NCBI RefSeq assembly: GCF_013385175.1
Contig: NZ_JABZEO010000018.1
Location: forward strand, 1-60,821
Direction: 5' to 3'
DNA: 60,821 nt
Source: Allochromatium humboldtianum
GTDB taxonomy: Bacteria; Pseudomonadota; Gammaproteobacteria; Chromatiales; Chromatiaceae
Each line of letters opens with the position of its first letter. Within the stretch, counting starts at the first letter, position 1. This document shows, in pieces, positions 36,050 to 43,861 of this stretch. The notes beneath the pieces were generated by a model. It was not told the origin of the DNA. It searched no databases and saw only the letters and a list, made by a program, of their open reading frames with translations. Both the position numbers and the translations under genes were made by a program.

Positions 36050-36460
36050 TTAATCCTGGAATTTTGCTTCATCCAGCTGAGCATCAGTAGCCGCCTTGGC
36101 CTGTTCGGCGTTCCTATCCAGCAGGATGTCGTGAGCGTTATCGGGCGGTTTCAGTCGTGTCAATCTCGCAAATCGAGACGCGCGAGCGTCGGCTTCGTTG
36201 TAGACCAGCCCCAGATGGATCGGACCTCCAGGATCGCGCGCATTGCGCCGGTCGAACAGTTCGCGCGTGGCCTCGACCAGGGCCGCGGAGCGGTTTTTTC
36301 GAAATGCCAGACCGATCGCCTCGAGCAGCAGACTGTCGGGCAGCTCGGCGATCAGGGCCGGCTCCCACATGGCCCCTTCGACCCGATCGCGTGCATCCTG
36401 CCGCCGCTCGGCCGATGTGAGGGCAGGGCGCTTAGCTTTGGGTGGTGTGTCGTCGCTCAT
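36050..36460 (-). CDS. Hypothetical protein
   Basis: A 136-residue protein starting at ATG 36460, overlapping the end of the upstream gene by 4 bp (coupled). It begins MSDDTPPKAKRPALTSAERRQDARDRVEGAMWEPALIAELPDSLLLEAIGLAFRKNRSAALVEATRELFDRR. Helical and charged. The family is not recognised. Confidence 0.55.
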   Translation of the reverse strand: MSDDTPPKAKRPALTSAERRQDARDRVEGAMWEPALIAELPDSLLLEAIGLAFRKNRSAALVEATRELFDRRNARDPGGPIHLGLVYNEADARASRFARLTRLKPPDNAHDILLDRNAEQAKAATDAQLDEAKFQD

Positions 36461-36891
36461 TGAGCCGATTCCAGGCCCAGTTCCTCGACGATCGCCTGTG
36501 CCGCGAGCTCGACATCCCGCTCGGCATCCTGCATCCGGGCCGTAGCCCATTCCCGCCAAGCGTCGGGGCTGTCCTGGAACGACAGCGAGCGGAAATCCTC
36601 AATCATGTCGCCCCAGCTTGGATCGTCAGGGATCAGGCTAGAGCGGATCTCTTGGACCTGGCGCATAACCGATGACAGTTCGGCCAGAACATCGGTATCG
36701 GTCGGACGGCAGAGCAGCTGGTATTCGCTGCGCCCGCTGGTCTGGAACAGATACCAACCACGCGGCAGCCGGACGGACGTCTCGGCCGGGTCGAGCACCT
36801 CGATTGACGCGCCGCGCACTTCCCGATCGGAAGCGCGAATGGTGACGCCCGTGAAGGTGCCATCCGGGTCGAAGGACTTGATGATTTTCAT
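36457..36891 (-). CDS. Hypothetical protein
   Basis: A 144-residue protein from ATG 36891 (MKIIKSFDPDGTFTGVTIRASDREVRGASIEVLDPAETSVRLPRGWYLFQTSGRSEYQLLCRPTD). The N-terminal half is beta-rich and the C-terminal half helical and acidic. The family is not recognised. It is first of the coupled pair with 36050-36460. Confidence 0.55.
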   Translation of the reverse strand: MKIIKSFDPDGTFTGVTIRASDREVRGASIEVLDPAETSVRLPRGWYLFQTSGRSEYQLLCRPTDTDVLAELSSVMRQVQEIRSSLIPDDPSWGDMIEDFRSLSFQDSPDAWREWATARMQDAERDVELAAQAIVEELGLESAQ

Positions 36892-36934
36892 GGGGGCCCT
36901 CAGTGCACGGATTTGCTGGAGTAGACGGCAGCAG

Positions 36935-37255
36935 TCAGAATGGAATGTCGGAATCGTAGGAATCGTCCGGCGTCTGCGTCCATCGATTCGGCAGTCGCTC
37001 CAGTCGCCATCGCAGCGCGTCGGATCGCGGATCGGTATCGCCGGGCAGTGCCGGGCGCTGCTTCCAGACCCATCTGTCGAGGGCCTCGTCTGTTTCAATG
37101 CCCAGCCGGTACTGAAGCCGCACCAGCGCGCTGAGTGCGCACCATTCGTCGCGCGTCATTGTCCGGCGTTCGTACTGAGGACTGCGCTCCAGAAAGACGC
37201 GCCGCGCGTCGGCCATGGCGCGGTAGAACGCGGTGATAGGATGGTGTGTCAGCAT
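36935..37255 (-). CDS. Hypothetical protein
   Basis: A 106-residue protein from ATG 37255 (MLTHHPITAFYRAMADARRVFLERSPQYERRTMTRDEWCALSALVRLQYRLGIETDEALDRWVWKQRPALPG). The family is not recognised. It precedes 36457-36891 on the same strand by 43 bp and probably shares its transcript. Confidence 0.5.
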   Translation of the reverse strand: MLTHHPITAFYRAMADARRVFLERSPQYERRTMTRDEWCALSALVRLQYRLGIETDEALDRWVWKQRPALPGDTDPRSDALRWRLERLPNRWTQTPDDSYDSDIPF

Positions 37256-37277
37256 GGTTGCGCCTTGATGGAGGGTG

Positions 37278-37664
37278 TCACCATAGCGTTTTGGTCGCAA
37301 AGGCCTCGAACGCCGGATCGCGTGTCACCAGAACGAGTCCTTCCAACTCGCTTTGCGCCGCCAGCATCCGGTCGAAGGGGTCGCGGTGTTCTACCGCATA
37401 GCGTCCGGCCTTGAGTGCATGGAAATAGTTGACTGCCAGGTGCGTGAATCCATCGGCCGCGACGAGCTCGGCAAAGCGTTCGATCGCCCCCTCAGCCTCC
37501 CCGAGCTTACCCAGGCGATGCTTGGTGGCTATCTCCCAAGCGCTGGCCGCGCTCACAAACACCGGGTTGCCGTCATCGGATATGGCCTCCCGCGCCCGAT
37601 CTGAGAGACGCGGATCGTCAGTGACCCACCACAGAAAGGCATGGGTGTCGAGTAGCAGCCTCAC
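37278..37664 (-). CDS. PIN-domain ribonuclease toxin (VapC-like)
   Basis: A protein of about 128 residues. The GTG start at 37664 overlaps the antitoxin stop (GTGA). The PIN acidic residues are Asp in LLLDTHAFLWW, Glu in SAWEIATK, Asp in HRDPFDRMLAAQ and Asp in LVTRDPAFE. Such toxins cleave tRNA or mRNA when the antitoxin decays. The pair with a Phd-type antitoxin is a common combination. Confidence 0.88.
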   Translation of the reverse strand: MRLLLDTHAFLWWVTDDPRLSDRAREAISDDGNPVFVSAASAWEIATKHRLGKLGEAEGAIERFAELVAADGFTHLAVNYFHALKAGRYAVEHRDPFDRMLAAQSELEGLVLVTRDPAFEAFATKTLW

Positions 37665-37897
37665 TGGCCGTCCTCCCAAGCGGCCAGTTCATGCTCCGGG
37701 AGGGGGTCGAAGAAGGCCTCGCTCAGGCGTGCGTTCAGACGTCCGGGTTGGCGGCTTGTCTCGCGCGGGGAGAGCGGCATGAGCCGGGCGTAGGGCTTGC
37801 CGGCCTTGGCGAGGATGATCTCCTGTCCGGCATGGGCCTGTTCCAGCAAGCGGGAAAAATGGGTCTTGGCTTCATGGACGTTGACGGTCAGGGTCAC
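37661..37897 (-). CDS. Phd/YefM-type antitoxin
   Basis: A 78-residue protein (MTLTVNVHEAKTHFSRLLEQAHAGQEIILAKAGKPYARLMPL), with the typical N-terminal Phd DNA-binding fold and a short disordered C-terminal toxin-binding tail. It neutralises the PIN toxin encoded next and probably represses the operon. Confidence 0.88.
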   Translation of the reverse strand: MTLTVNVHEAKTHFSRLLEQAHAGQEIILAKAGKPYARLMPLSPRETSRQPGRLNARLSEAFFDPLPEHELAAWEDGQ

Positions 37898-37997
37898 AGT
37901 GAGCGCTCGCGCATAGGTTGAGTTAATGGACTAAGTCTAGCACGGTCCCCTCGTCTTTCCAGTGTTCCAAGTGCCTGCGTCCATCCTGTCTGGATCC

Positions 37998-38134
37998 GCC
38001 TCCCGAGGCGCTTAACGGCTATTTCCTGGCCAGCCGTCCAACCCGTTCCGCCGCCCCGCACCGAAGCTGTTCCACGGCCATTGAGCCGCCGCCGAACTCG
38101 CCAGCGGATCGATCCCTCGCCCAAGATCACTCAC
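37998..38134. repeat. 137-bp direct repeat, copy 1 (element remnant)
   Basis: GAGGCGCTTAACGGCTATTTC onward to GATCACTCAC is repeated without gaps at 39398-39534, at about 90 percent identity. The two copies bracket the PIN/HTH module at 38138-39171. Copy 2 continues into a TnpB-type end hairpin, so both are probably remnants of a TnpB element 3' end. Confidence 0.65.
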
Positions 38135-38137
38135 TAT

Positions 38138-38710
38138 TCAGAAGGTGAGTTTCCAGTCTTTGAGGATCGACACGGTTTGCGTCAGCCCCTGCTTGAGCAG
38201 GATGTCGAGAAACTCGTCAGCGGTCTTGGGTGGTTTTTTCAGCGAGGCGCGCTGCTCGGCCACTGCCTGTAAAACCGATGCTGGGTGAAGGTCGAATAGA
38301 TCAACGATAAAGTCATCCGGATGCTGGGCGTCCAAGTTGTAGCGTTCCAGTGCGCCAGACGGGAAGTCCTTCAGGTTGAACGTGACGATGGTTTCAGCGC
38401 CACAGTGGATGGCAGCAGCCACCACGTGTCGGTCATCCGGATCGGGTAACTCGATGGCTGGAATCAGGTGCTCGAAGCCTTCGACCAGGCTGTCGCGCAC
38501 ATTCGAATTCATCAAGGTCCGCGTTTTTTCCAGTACGGCAGGATCGAGTTGAGGGCGCTGCTTAAGCAGATTGCGAATCCACTCTTCATGGATAGCATTT
38601 GACCAGCGTGCACGGAACCTGTCCGTGAGCGCCAGTCGCATGAGTAGATCGCGTAGCGGCGCAGGGTAGAGTACGCAAGCGTCGTAGACGACCGTGAAGT
38701 GCGAACTCAT
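38138..38710 (-). CDS. PIN-domain toxin
   Basis: A 190-residue protein (MSSHFTVVYDACVLYPAPLRDLLMRLALTDRFRARWSNAIHEEWIRNLL). The PIN acidic residues are Asp in VVYDACVL, Glu in HEEW, Asp in DPDDRHVVAAA and Asp/Asn in VTFNLKDFP. It is longer than VapC, as in the PIN_3 group. It overlaps the antitoxin gene by 4 bp. Confidence 0.85.
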   Translation of the reverse strand: MSSHFTVVYDACVLYPAPLRDLLMRLALTDRFRARWSNAIHEEWIRNLLKQRPQLDPAVLEKTRTLMNSNVRDSLVEGFEHLIPAIELPDPDDRHVVAAAIHCGAETIVTFNLKDFPSGALERYNLDAQHPDDFIVDLFDLHPASVLQAVAEQRASLKKPPKTADEFLDILLKQGLTQTVSILKDWKLTF

Positions 38711-39171
38711 TCGTAACCCATCCCCAGCTCCTGAGCCTGCTCGGCTAGTGCATCCAATGCTTTGCGCCGTTCGGTATCGATGCGCTCCTTGTAGGCGATC
38801 ACGTCCTGGTAGCGAACGCGGCGATGGGTGCCAGTCTTGTGGAACGGGATCTCCTTGCCTTCCAGCAGTTTCACAAGATGCGGACGCGATACATTGAGAA
38901 CATCAGCCGCCTCTTGAGTGGTCAGTTCGGCATGCACCGGAATGATGCTGACAGCGTTGCCCTCACCAATCTCGGTCAGCACATCCACTAGCAGACGTAG
39001 CGCCGACATCGGAACGCGCACAGGGTGTGCCGCACCCTTGTCATCGAAAAGCTCGATCTGCTGGGTTTCAGCGCGCATTTGCAGGTAAGCCGAGAGTGCG
39101 CGCCCGCTCTCACGAGCCAGCGCCACCTCTTCAGCCGTGGGCATCGTCTGCGGTAGTTGGATCGTAGTCAT
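38707..39171 (-). CDS. Helix-turn-helix antitoxin of the PIN module
   Basis: A 154-residue protein with an excisionase-type DNA-binding domain (LTTQEAADVLNVSRPHLVKLLEGKEIPFHKTGTHRRVRYQDVIAYKE) in the C-terminal part. The N-terminal part is helical. Such proteins accompany PIN toxins of this length. Transcribed first, it probably autoregulates the pair. Confidence 0.85.
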   Translation of the reverse strand: MTTIQLPQTMPTAEEVALARESGRALSAYLQMRAETQQIELFDDKGAAHPVRVPMSALRLLVDVLTEIGEGNAVSIIPVHAELTTQEAADVLNVSRPHLVKLLEGKEIPFHKTGTHRRVRYQDVIAYKERIDTERRKALDALAEQAQELGMGYE

Positions 39172-39250
39172 CTTGCTCTCGGTGTTTATCTATTTTTTGC
39201 GCTGCCCCCGAATCATAAACGAAATAATCGAAACATCCAACCGCTTTTGC

Positions 39251-39534
39251 TGCCCCCCCCCACGGCTAAAGCCGGGGCCGAATCCAACGGGGTCTCCAGG
39301 CCCATCGGGCACCTGGCCGCGACCGGCAGCCGCCCAGCTTTGTGAAAGCCGGGATGGATTATGCGCGCCGTCCTCGACTGCACGGGCGAGAGGAGCCGCC
39401 CCCCGAGGCGCTTAACGGCTATTTCCCGGCCAGCCGTCCAACCCGTTCCGCCGCCCAGCACCGATGCTGTTCCAGGGCTGTTGCGGCGCCGCCGACCTCC
39501 CCAGCGGATCGGTCCCTCGCCTGAGATCACTCAC
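39251..39534 (-). repeat. TnpB-type element 3' remnant with end hairpin
   Basis: The minus strand runs from the 137-bp repeat (39398-39534) to a terminal hairpin CCCCGGC-ttta-GCCGTGGGG (about 39251-39277), like the right end of the TnpB element at 32844. No tnpB reading frame remains. It probably represents a guide-RNA scaffold and right end left behind by a decayed element. Confidence 0.5.
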
Positions 39535-39563
39535 GATAATTGCCATTATCGTGAGTGATCTCA
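39522..39563. repeat. Perfect 19-bp inverted repeat
   Basis: TGAGATCACTCACGATAAT and its exact complement are separated by TGCC. It is too long and too perfect for chance. It has no T-tract, so a binding site or element end is more likely than a terminator. The remainder of 39564-39623 is AT-rich without a gene. Confidence 0.7.
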
Positions 39564-39623
39564 GCACCCTAAAACCGTCTTAAAATTTACATAAAACGGT
39601 TTACGCGAAAAATATACTCCAGC

Positions 39624-39659
39624 ATGGGTGCCCACGGCGATACCCGAACAGCGGCGTTC
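39624..39659 (+). pseudogene. kfrA 5' fragment A
   Basis: ATGGGTGCCCACGGCGATAC and the next 16 bases align with the start of kfrA at 43862 (MGAHGDTRTAAF against MSTHGDTRKAAF). The match stops at about codon 12; the frame then ends after 30 codons. Confidence 0.65.
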
Positions 39660-39708
39660 CTGGGCCATCTACCAACTGGCCAGGGTCGCTTCGGTGCGAC
39701 CTTTTGCG

Positions 39709-39743
39709 TTGAATAGTGCGGCACGAAAATTATAATATCGTGC
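39709..39743 (+). promoter_or_regulatory. Promoter and operator of the AbrB-like/RelE-like module
   Basis: TTGAAT (39709-39714) and TATAAT (39731-39736) with a 16-bp spacer. The inverted repeat GCACGA...TCGTGC (39721-39743) covers the -10 box, suggesting antitoxin autoregulation. Confidence 0.65.
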
Positions 39744-39765
39744 AGAACTCTTCTGGAGCCTCATC

Positions 39766-40047
39766 ATGGCCATCACGGCACACTCACCTACGGTCAAGGT
39801 CGTCGGTACAAACGGCCAGATCTCTCTGGGCAAGCAATACGCCGGCCGCTCAGTGCTGGTGGAAGAACGCGAACCCGGCGTCTGGATCGTGCGCACCGCG
39901 ACAGTGATTCCTGACAACGAACGCTGGCTGCACGAACCCAAGGCAGCCGCTGATCTGGAAGCGGCCATGGCCTGGTCCGTCGCCCGAGCCGCCTCGGACA
40001 CCGAGACGGAAGACACCCTGAAGCGTCTCGAACATGACGAGCCGTGA
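39766..40047 (+). CDS. Antitoxin with AbrB-like N-terminus
   Basis: A 93-residue protein; ATG 39766 follows TGGAG. The N-terminal SPTVKVVGTNGQISLGKQYAGRSVLVEEREPGVWIVRTATVIPDNE resembles swapped-hairpin AbrB antitoxins. The C-terminus is acidic and helical. It overlaps the toxin gene by 14 bp. Confidence 0.75.
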   Translation: MAITAHSPTVKVVGTNGQISLGKQYAGRSVLVEEREPGVWIVRTATVIPDNERWLHEPKAAADLEAAMAWSVARAASDTETEDTLKRLEHDEP

Positions 40048-40354
40048 AACCAAGATCAGGCTCGACCTGAACAACCCGGTGTTTCAGGACAATCTGCTCA
40101 CCCTGCAAAAGCCCGAGCGCCATGCCGCCCTGGATACGCTCAACAAGATCCGCCAGCTGACCTGGAACCAGCTGTACCGCGACCAAGGACTCAAGTGGGA
40201 AAAGATCACCAGCGTCAAACCACCCCAGGGGATCAATGCGATTTACTCCCTGCGCCTCACCCAGGCACGACGGGCCACCGCGTATCGTGACGGAGATTTC
40301 ATTCGCCTGCTCACCATCGCGCCCGATCATGACGCCACCTATGGCCGGAAATGA
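40034..40354 (+). CDS. RelE/ParE-like toxin
   Basis: A 106-residue protein (MTSRETKIRLDLNNPVFQDNLLTLQKPERHAALDTLNKIRQLTWNQLYRDQGLKWEKITS). The order helix-helix then a beta-sheet with YSLRLTQARRATAYRDGDFIRLLTIAPDHDATY matches RelE-type toxins. Probable target: translating mRNA or gyrase, not determinable. Confidence 0.72.
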   Translation: MTSRETKIRLDLNNPVFQDNLLTLQKPERHAALDTLNKIRQLTWNQLYRDQGLKWEKITSVKPPQGINAIYSLRLTQARRATAYRDGDFIRLLTIAPDHDATYGRK

Positions 40355-40401
40355 CGCTTTTACAGATTGAAGTTTGCGAATTCAATTTGTAAGATCCGCA
40401 C

Positions 40402-41586
40402 ATGATTCCACGTCTCGCTCAAACCACCGCCCAGCGCCTGGCGCAAGGCTTCCCGATCCTGACGATCACCGGCCCCCGACAGTCGGGCAAGACGACGTTG
40501 GCCCGGACCCTGTTCGCCGATCGCCCCTATGTGTCCCTGGAAGATCCGGAACACCGCGAGTTTGCACACAGCGACCCGCGCGGCTTCCTGGCTCGCTTTC
40601 GCGAGGGAGCGGTCATCGATGAGGTCCAGCATGTCCCAGCGCTCTTTTCCTATCTTCAGGGGGTGGTCGATGAACGCCGACGGATGGGGGACTTCATCCT
40701 GACCGGTTCCCAGCAGTTCGGGTTGATGGCTCGGATCGGCCAGTCGCTGGCCGGTCGGGTCGGGCGTCTGGAGTTGCTGCCGTTTTCGGCCGCTGAACTG
40801 GCGGCCGCCGGACGGTTGCCGGCGGACCTCGACACGCTGTTGTGGCAGGGCGGCTATCCGCCGCTCTATGACCGCCCGCTGTCGCCGAGCGATTGGTTTC
40901 CCAACTACATCGCGACCTATCTGGAACGCGATGTCCGCCAACTGCTCCAGGTCCGTGACCTGACGCTCTTCCAGCGCTTCGTGCGGCTCTGCGCGGCGCG
41001 CACCGGCCAGCTGCTCAACCTCTCAGCCTTAGCGGCCGACAGCGGGATCTCGCACACAACCGCGCGTGAATGGCTCACAGTGCTGGAGGCGAGCTATCTG
41101 GTCTGGCGACTTCCGCCGTATCACCGCAATTTCGGCAAACGCCTGGTCAAGACGCCCAAGCTCTATTTCCTGGATACCGGACTGGCCGCCGCGCTGCTCG
41201 GGATCCGTGAGGCCGATACCCTGGGCATCCATGCACAACGCGGAGCGCTGTTCGAGACCTGGGTGATCAGCGAACTGATCAAACAACGATTCAATGCCGG
41301 ACGTCCGCCGGACTTGTATTTCTGGCGCGACAACACGGGGAACGATGTAGACGTGCTGTTTGAGTGCGGCCCGCGACTGCAACCGGTCGAGATCAAATCC
41401 GGCGCGACCTTCGTGCGCGAGTGGCTCAAGGCGCTGCATCGTTGGCAGGGCTATGCCGGTGATGAGACCTTACCGGGGTGGCTGATCTATGGCGGGGAAG
41501 ATTCGTATCAGCGCGAACAGACCGAGATTCGGTCCTGGCGGTCATTGGCGATGTGCCCCAACAGTTTAGGAAATGGAACGACTTAA
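40402..41586 (+). CDS. AAA ATPase (AAA_14/DUF4143 type)
   Basis: A 394-residue protein. Walker A GPRQSGKTTLAR is near residue 24, Walker B is AVIDEVQHVPAL, and ILTGSQQF is the sensor region. The C-terminal DUF4143 domain has a nuclease-like VEIKSGATF motif. The family is common in mobile and defence-rich DNA; its role is unknown. It follows the toxin gene by 47 bp. Confidence 0.88.
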   Translation: MIPRLAQTTAQRLAQGFPILTITGPRQSGKTTLARTLFADRPYVSLEDPEHREFAHSDPRGFLARFREGAVIDEVQHVPALFSYLQGVVDERRRMGDFILTGSQQFGLMARIGQSLAGRVGRLELLPFSAAELAAAGRLPADLDTLLWQGGYPPLYDRPLSPSDWFPNYIATYLERDVRQLLQVRDLTLFQRFVRLCAARTGQLLNLSALAADSGISHTTAREWLTVLEASYLVWRLPPYHRNFGKRLVKTPKLYFLDTGLAAALLGIREADTLGIHAQRGALFETWVISELIKQRFNAGRPPDLYFWRDNTGNDVDVLFECGPRLQPVEIKSGATFVREWLKALHRWQGYAGDETLPGWLIYGGEDSYQREQTEIRSWRSLAMCPNSLGNGTT

Positions 41587-41702
41587 AATCATTGTATTTA
41601 ACCGCAAATAAATAATCGAATTACATTCACTTTTAAAAGCTTACGCGATAATATCGTTGCACCAAAGCACACCTATGTCAGTCGGCGGATGCAACAGTGC
41701 AG

Positions 41703-41747
41703 CCGCTATTCCTTACCGCCCCGACGGGTTTTCTCGTGGAGAAACTA
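41703..41747 (+). repeat. Solitary IscB-type right end, degenerate
   Basis: CCGCTATTCCTTACCGCCCC, then GACGGGTTTTCTCGTGGAGAAACTAATGAA resembles the IscB right end with a decayed hairpin. The following gene keeps GGAG before its ATG. Confidence 0.45.
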
Positions 41748-42044
41748 ATGAATAAATCGACTCATCTGTTGTTATCCGTCTTTTTTTGTTCTGCGGTCTT
41801 TTCTGCCGAAGGCGTTTCTCAGATTGACAGGGAGGCGCTGAACGCACTTTCTCCTGTTGCCTATGAAGTCATCAAAACGATCGAGGCCGAGCGCGGGTAT
41901 CCGTTTGCCAGTCACGATGAACTGAAGTTGGCGATGGCATCGGACGACTTCAAAAACAGACAGCAAAACGCCATGCAGTTGTTTTGTGCAAAAGCCGAAA
42001 GCCATTGCACCTTGGAAGTTTTGGAGCCAAAAACTGTTCCTTAA
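41748..42044 (+). CDS. Small secreted protein
   Basis: A 98-residue protein with a clear signal peptide (MNKSTHLLLSVFFCSAVFSAEG). The mature part (ISQIDREALNALSPVAYEVIKTIEAERGYPFASHDELKLAMASDDFKNRQQNAMQLFCAKAESHC) has two Cys that could pair. ATG 41748 follows GGAG. The family is not recognised. Confidence 0.6.
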   Translation: MNKSTHLLLSVFFCSAVFSAEGVSQIDREALNALSPVAYEVIKTIEAERGYPFASHDELKLAMASDDFKNRQQNAMQLFCAKAESHCTLEVLEPKTVP

Positions 42045-42097
42045 TTCTTTTTCGAAAATGCCTGTCAAGCGCAAGCAGCAAAAAACAGGAAAAACGG

Positions 42098-42145
42098 ATG
42101 AGCACCCACGGCGACACCCGAAAAGCGGCCTTTGAAGCCGCCTGC
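42098..42145 (+). pseudogene. kfrA 5' fragment B
   Basis: 48 bp almost identical to 43862-43909 (MSTHGDTRKAAFEAAC). The frame then diverges as QRCGELLDFLLNYLTRRPP to a stop at 42205. Directly downstream lies the AbiE module. Confidence 0.8.
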
Positions 42146-42161
42146 CAACGATGTGGTGAAC

Positions 42162-42190
42162 TGTTAGATTTTTTGTTAAATTATCTAACA
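42162..42190. promoter_or_regulatory. Dyad operator upstream of abiEi
   Basis: TGTTAGAT (42162-42169) and ATCTAACA (42183-42190) are exact inverted repeats 12 bp upstream of the abiEi start. AbiEi-type antitoxins bind inverted repeats in their promoter. Confidence 0.65.
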
Positions 42191-42201
42191 CGGAGGCCGC
42201 C

Positions 42202-42813
42202 ATGAGCACATCACAAGCCATCCGCGAGCGCATCGCGGCGCAACCTGCTGGAGAACCGTTCACCCCGGCCCTGTTTGCAGGGTTGGGGTCGCGTGCGTCT
42301 ATTGATCAGACCCTGATGCGCCTGACCAAGGACGGCCTCATTGAGCGGCTCGGTCGTGGCCTCTACATCGTCCCCAAGACCAGCCGTTTTGGTCTGAAGA
42401 CCATGCCTTCGCCAGAAACGGTAGCGCAGACGGTAGCGGCCACTGAAGGTGCCTCTATTGAAGTGCATGGAGCCGAAGCCGCTCGTCGTTTTGGTTTCAG
42501 CACCCAGGTGCCGGCCCAGCCGGTCTTTTACACGACCGGCTCGTCTCGCACCGTGCAGATGGGCAAGCTGCGGGTGCGACTACAGCGCGTCGCGGCGCGC
42601 AAGCTGGCACTGGCCGGCCGACCAGCAGGCCAAGCCTTGTCCGCACTCTGGTATCTCGGCCGTCGGCAAGTCACGCCGGCCACGTTCGAGCGTATCGCCG
42701 CCAAGCTGCCGCCGGTCGAATTCGAAGCCTTGCGCCGCGCCAAGGCCTCGATGCCGGCCTGGATGGTCGAAGCCCTTCGCCGGTATGAGGAAGGCACGGT
42801 GGCGCATGGCTGA
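42202..42813 (+). CDS. abiEi: AbiEi-type antitoxin
   Basis: A 203-residue protein with an N-terminal winged helix (GLGSRASIDQTLMRLTKDGLIERLGRGLYIVPKTS) and the AbiEi/DUF6088-type C-terminal part (VEVHGAEAARRFGFSTQVPAQPVFYTTG-like). It binds its promoter and counteracts AbiEii. It overlaps the toxin by 8 bp. Confidence 0.85.
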   Translation: MSTSQAIRERIAAQPAGEPFTPALFAGLGSRASIDQTLMRLTKDGLIERLGRGLYIVPKTSRFGLKTMPSPETVAQTVAATEGASIEVHGAEAARRFGFSTQVPAQPVFYTTGSSRTVQMGKLRVRLQRVAARKLALAGRPAGQALSALWYLGRRQVTPATFERIAAKLPPVEFEALRRAKASMPAWMVEALRRYEEGTVAHG

Positions 42814-43834
42814 CATCGACCGCGAGCATTACTTCGACCTCCCCGTCAGTGATCAAGCCGATGTGCTCCAGAGCCTGGCGCCCGTGATGGGACGCCGGGC
42901 CGAGATCCTCGAAAAAGACATCTGGCTGTGCCAGGTGCTCAACATCCTTTTTCAGCTTCCATGCCGCAAGCCCATGGCTTTCAAGGGCGGCACCTCGCTG
43001 TCCAAGGTCTACAAGGCGATTGAGCGCTTCTCGGAAGACATCGACGTCACGGTCGATTACCGCAGCCTGGTAGCCGACGCGCCCGAACTGGAATCCATCG
43101 CCAGCAACAGCCAGCGCAGCAAGTTGTCGGACGCTTTGAAGGCGGCGCTCACCAGGCACGTGATTGAGGAGTTGGTGCCGGCACTGCGGGCGACGCTGGC
43201 ATCGGCGTTGCCCACGCATTCCACCAGCATCGAGGTCAGTGATGATGCCGAGAAGCTGTGGGTGTTCTACCCCAGCGCCGTAGAAAACGCCGACAGCTAT
43301 GTGCGGCCGAGCATCCTGATCGAGTTCGGTGGTCGCAACTCGACCTTGCCAAAGAGCACGCTGGCCATCACACCGGATATTGCCGAACACGTCCCCGATC
43401 TGGCTTTGCCGACGGCGCAGGTGTCGGTGCTATCGGCCGCGCGTACCTTTTGGGAGAAGGCGACGCTGATTCATGTGGAGTGCCATCGCTCGAGCCTGAG
43501 ACCCAGTGCGGAACGACTGTCTCGCCATTGGTACGACCTCGCACGTCTCGCGGATCACGAGGTCGGGCAACAAGCGTTGGGTGATTCAGATTTGCTGCGC
43601 GACGTCCTGCGCATCAAGGAGACCTTCTACCGAAGCGGTTTCAGTCACTATGACCGATGCATCGCGGGTGGCTTACGATTAATTCCGGATGAGCCGCTGC
43701 TGGATGCCTTGCGTCAGGACTACCAGGCGATGCTGGCCGCCCAGATGTTTTACGGCGACACCCTGGTATTCGAGACCATCGTGGGACGCCTGCGGCAGTT
43801 GGAAGCTGAAATCAACAGCATTAGTCGCCGCTGA
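42806..43834 (+). CDS. abiEii: AbiEii nucleotidyltransferase toxin
   Basis: A 342-residue protein from ATG 42806 (MADIDREHYFDLPVSDQADVLQ). Nucleotidyltransferase motifs: FKGGTSLSKVYKAIERFSEDIDVTVDY. AbiEii enzymes modify tRNA 3' ends and cause abortive infection or plasmid stabilisation. The start in the longer frame at 42449 is inside abiEi and rejected. Confidence 0.9.
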   Translation: MADIDREHYFDLPVSDQADVLQSLAPVMGRRAEILEKDIWLCQVLNILFQLPCRKPMAFKGGTSLSKVYKAIERFSEDIDVTVDYRSLVADAPELESIASNSQRSKLSDALKAALTRHVIEELVPALRATLASALPTHSTSIEVSDDAEKLWVFYPSAVENADSYVRPSILIEFGGRNSTLPKSTLAITPDIAEHVPDLALPTAQVSVLSAARTFWEKATLIHVECHRSSLRPSAERLSRHWYDLARLADHEVGQQALGDSDLLRDVLRIKETFYRSGFSHYDRCIAGGLRLIPDEPLLDALRQDYQAMLAAQMFYGDTLVFETIVGRLRQLEAEINSISRR

Positions 43835-43861
43835 AGCGGTCTGGTCTACCAGGGGAAACTG

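Noticed and set aside
42449..42805. N-terminal extension of AbiEii
   Set aside because: The extension overlaps abiEi out of frame and has Arg/Pro/Ser-rich shadow composition.
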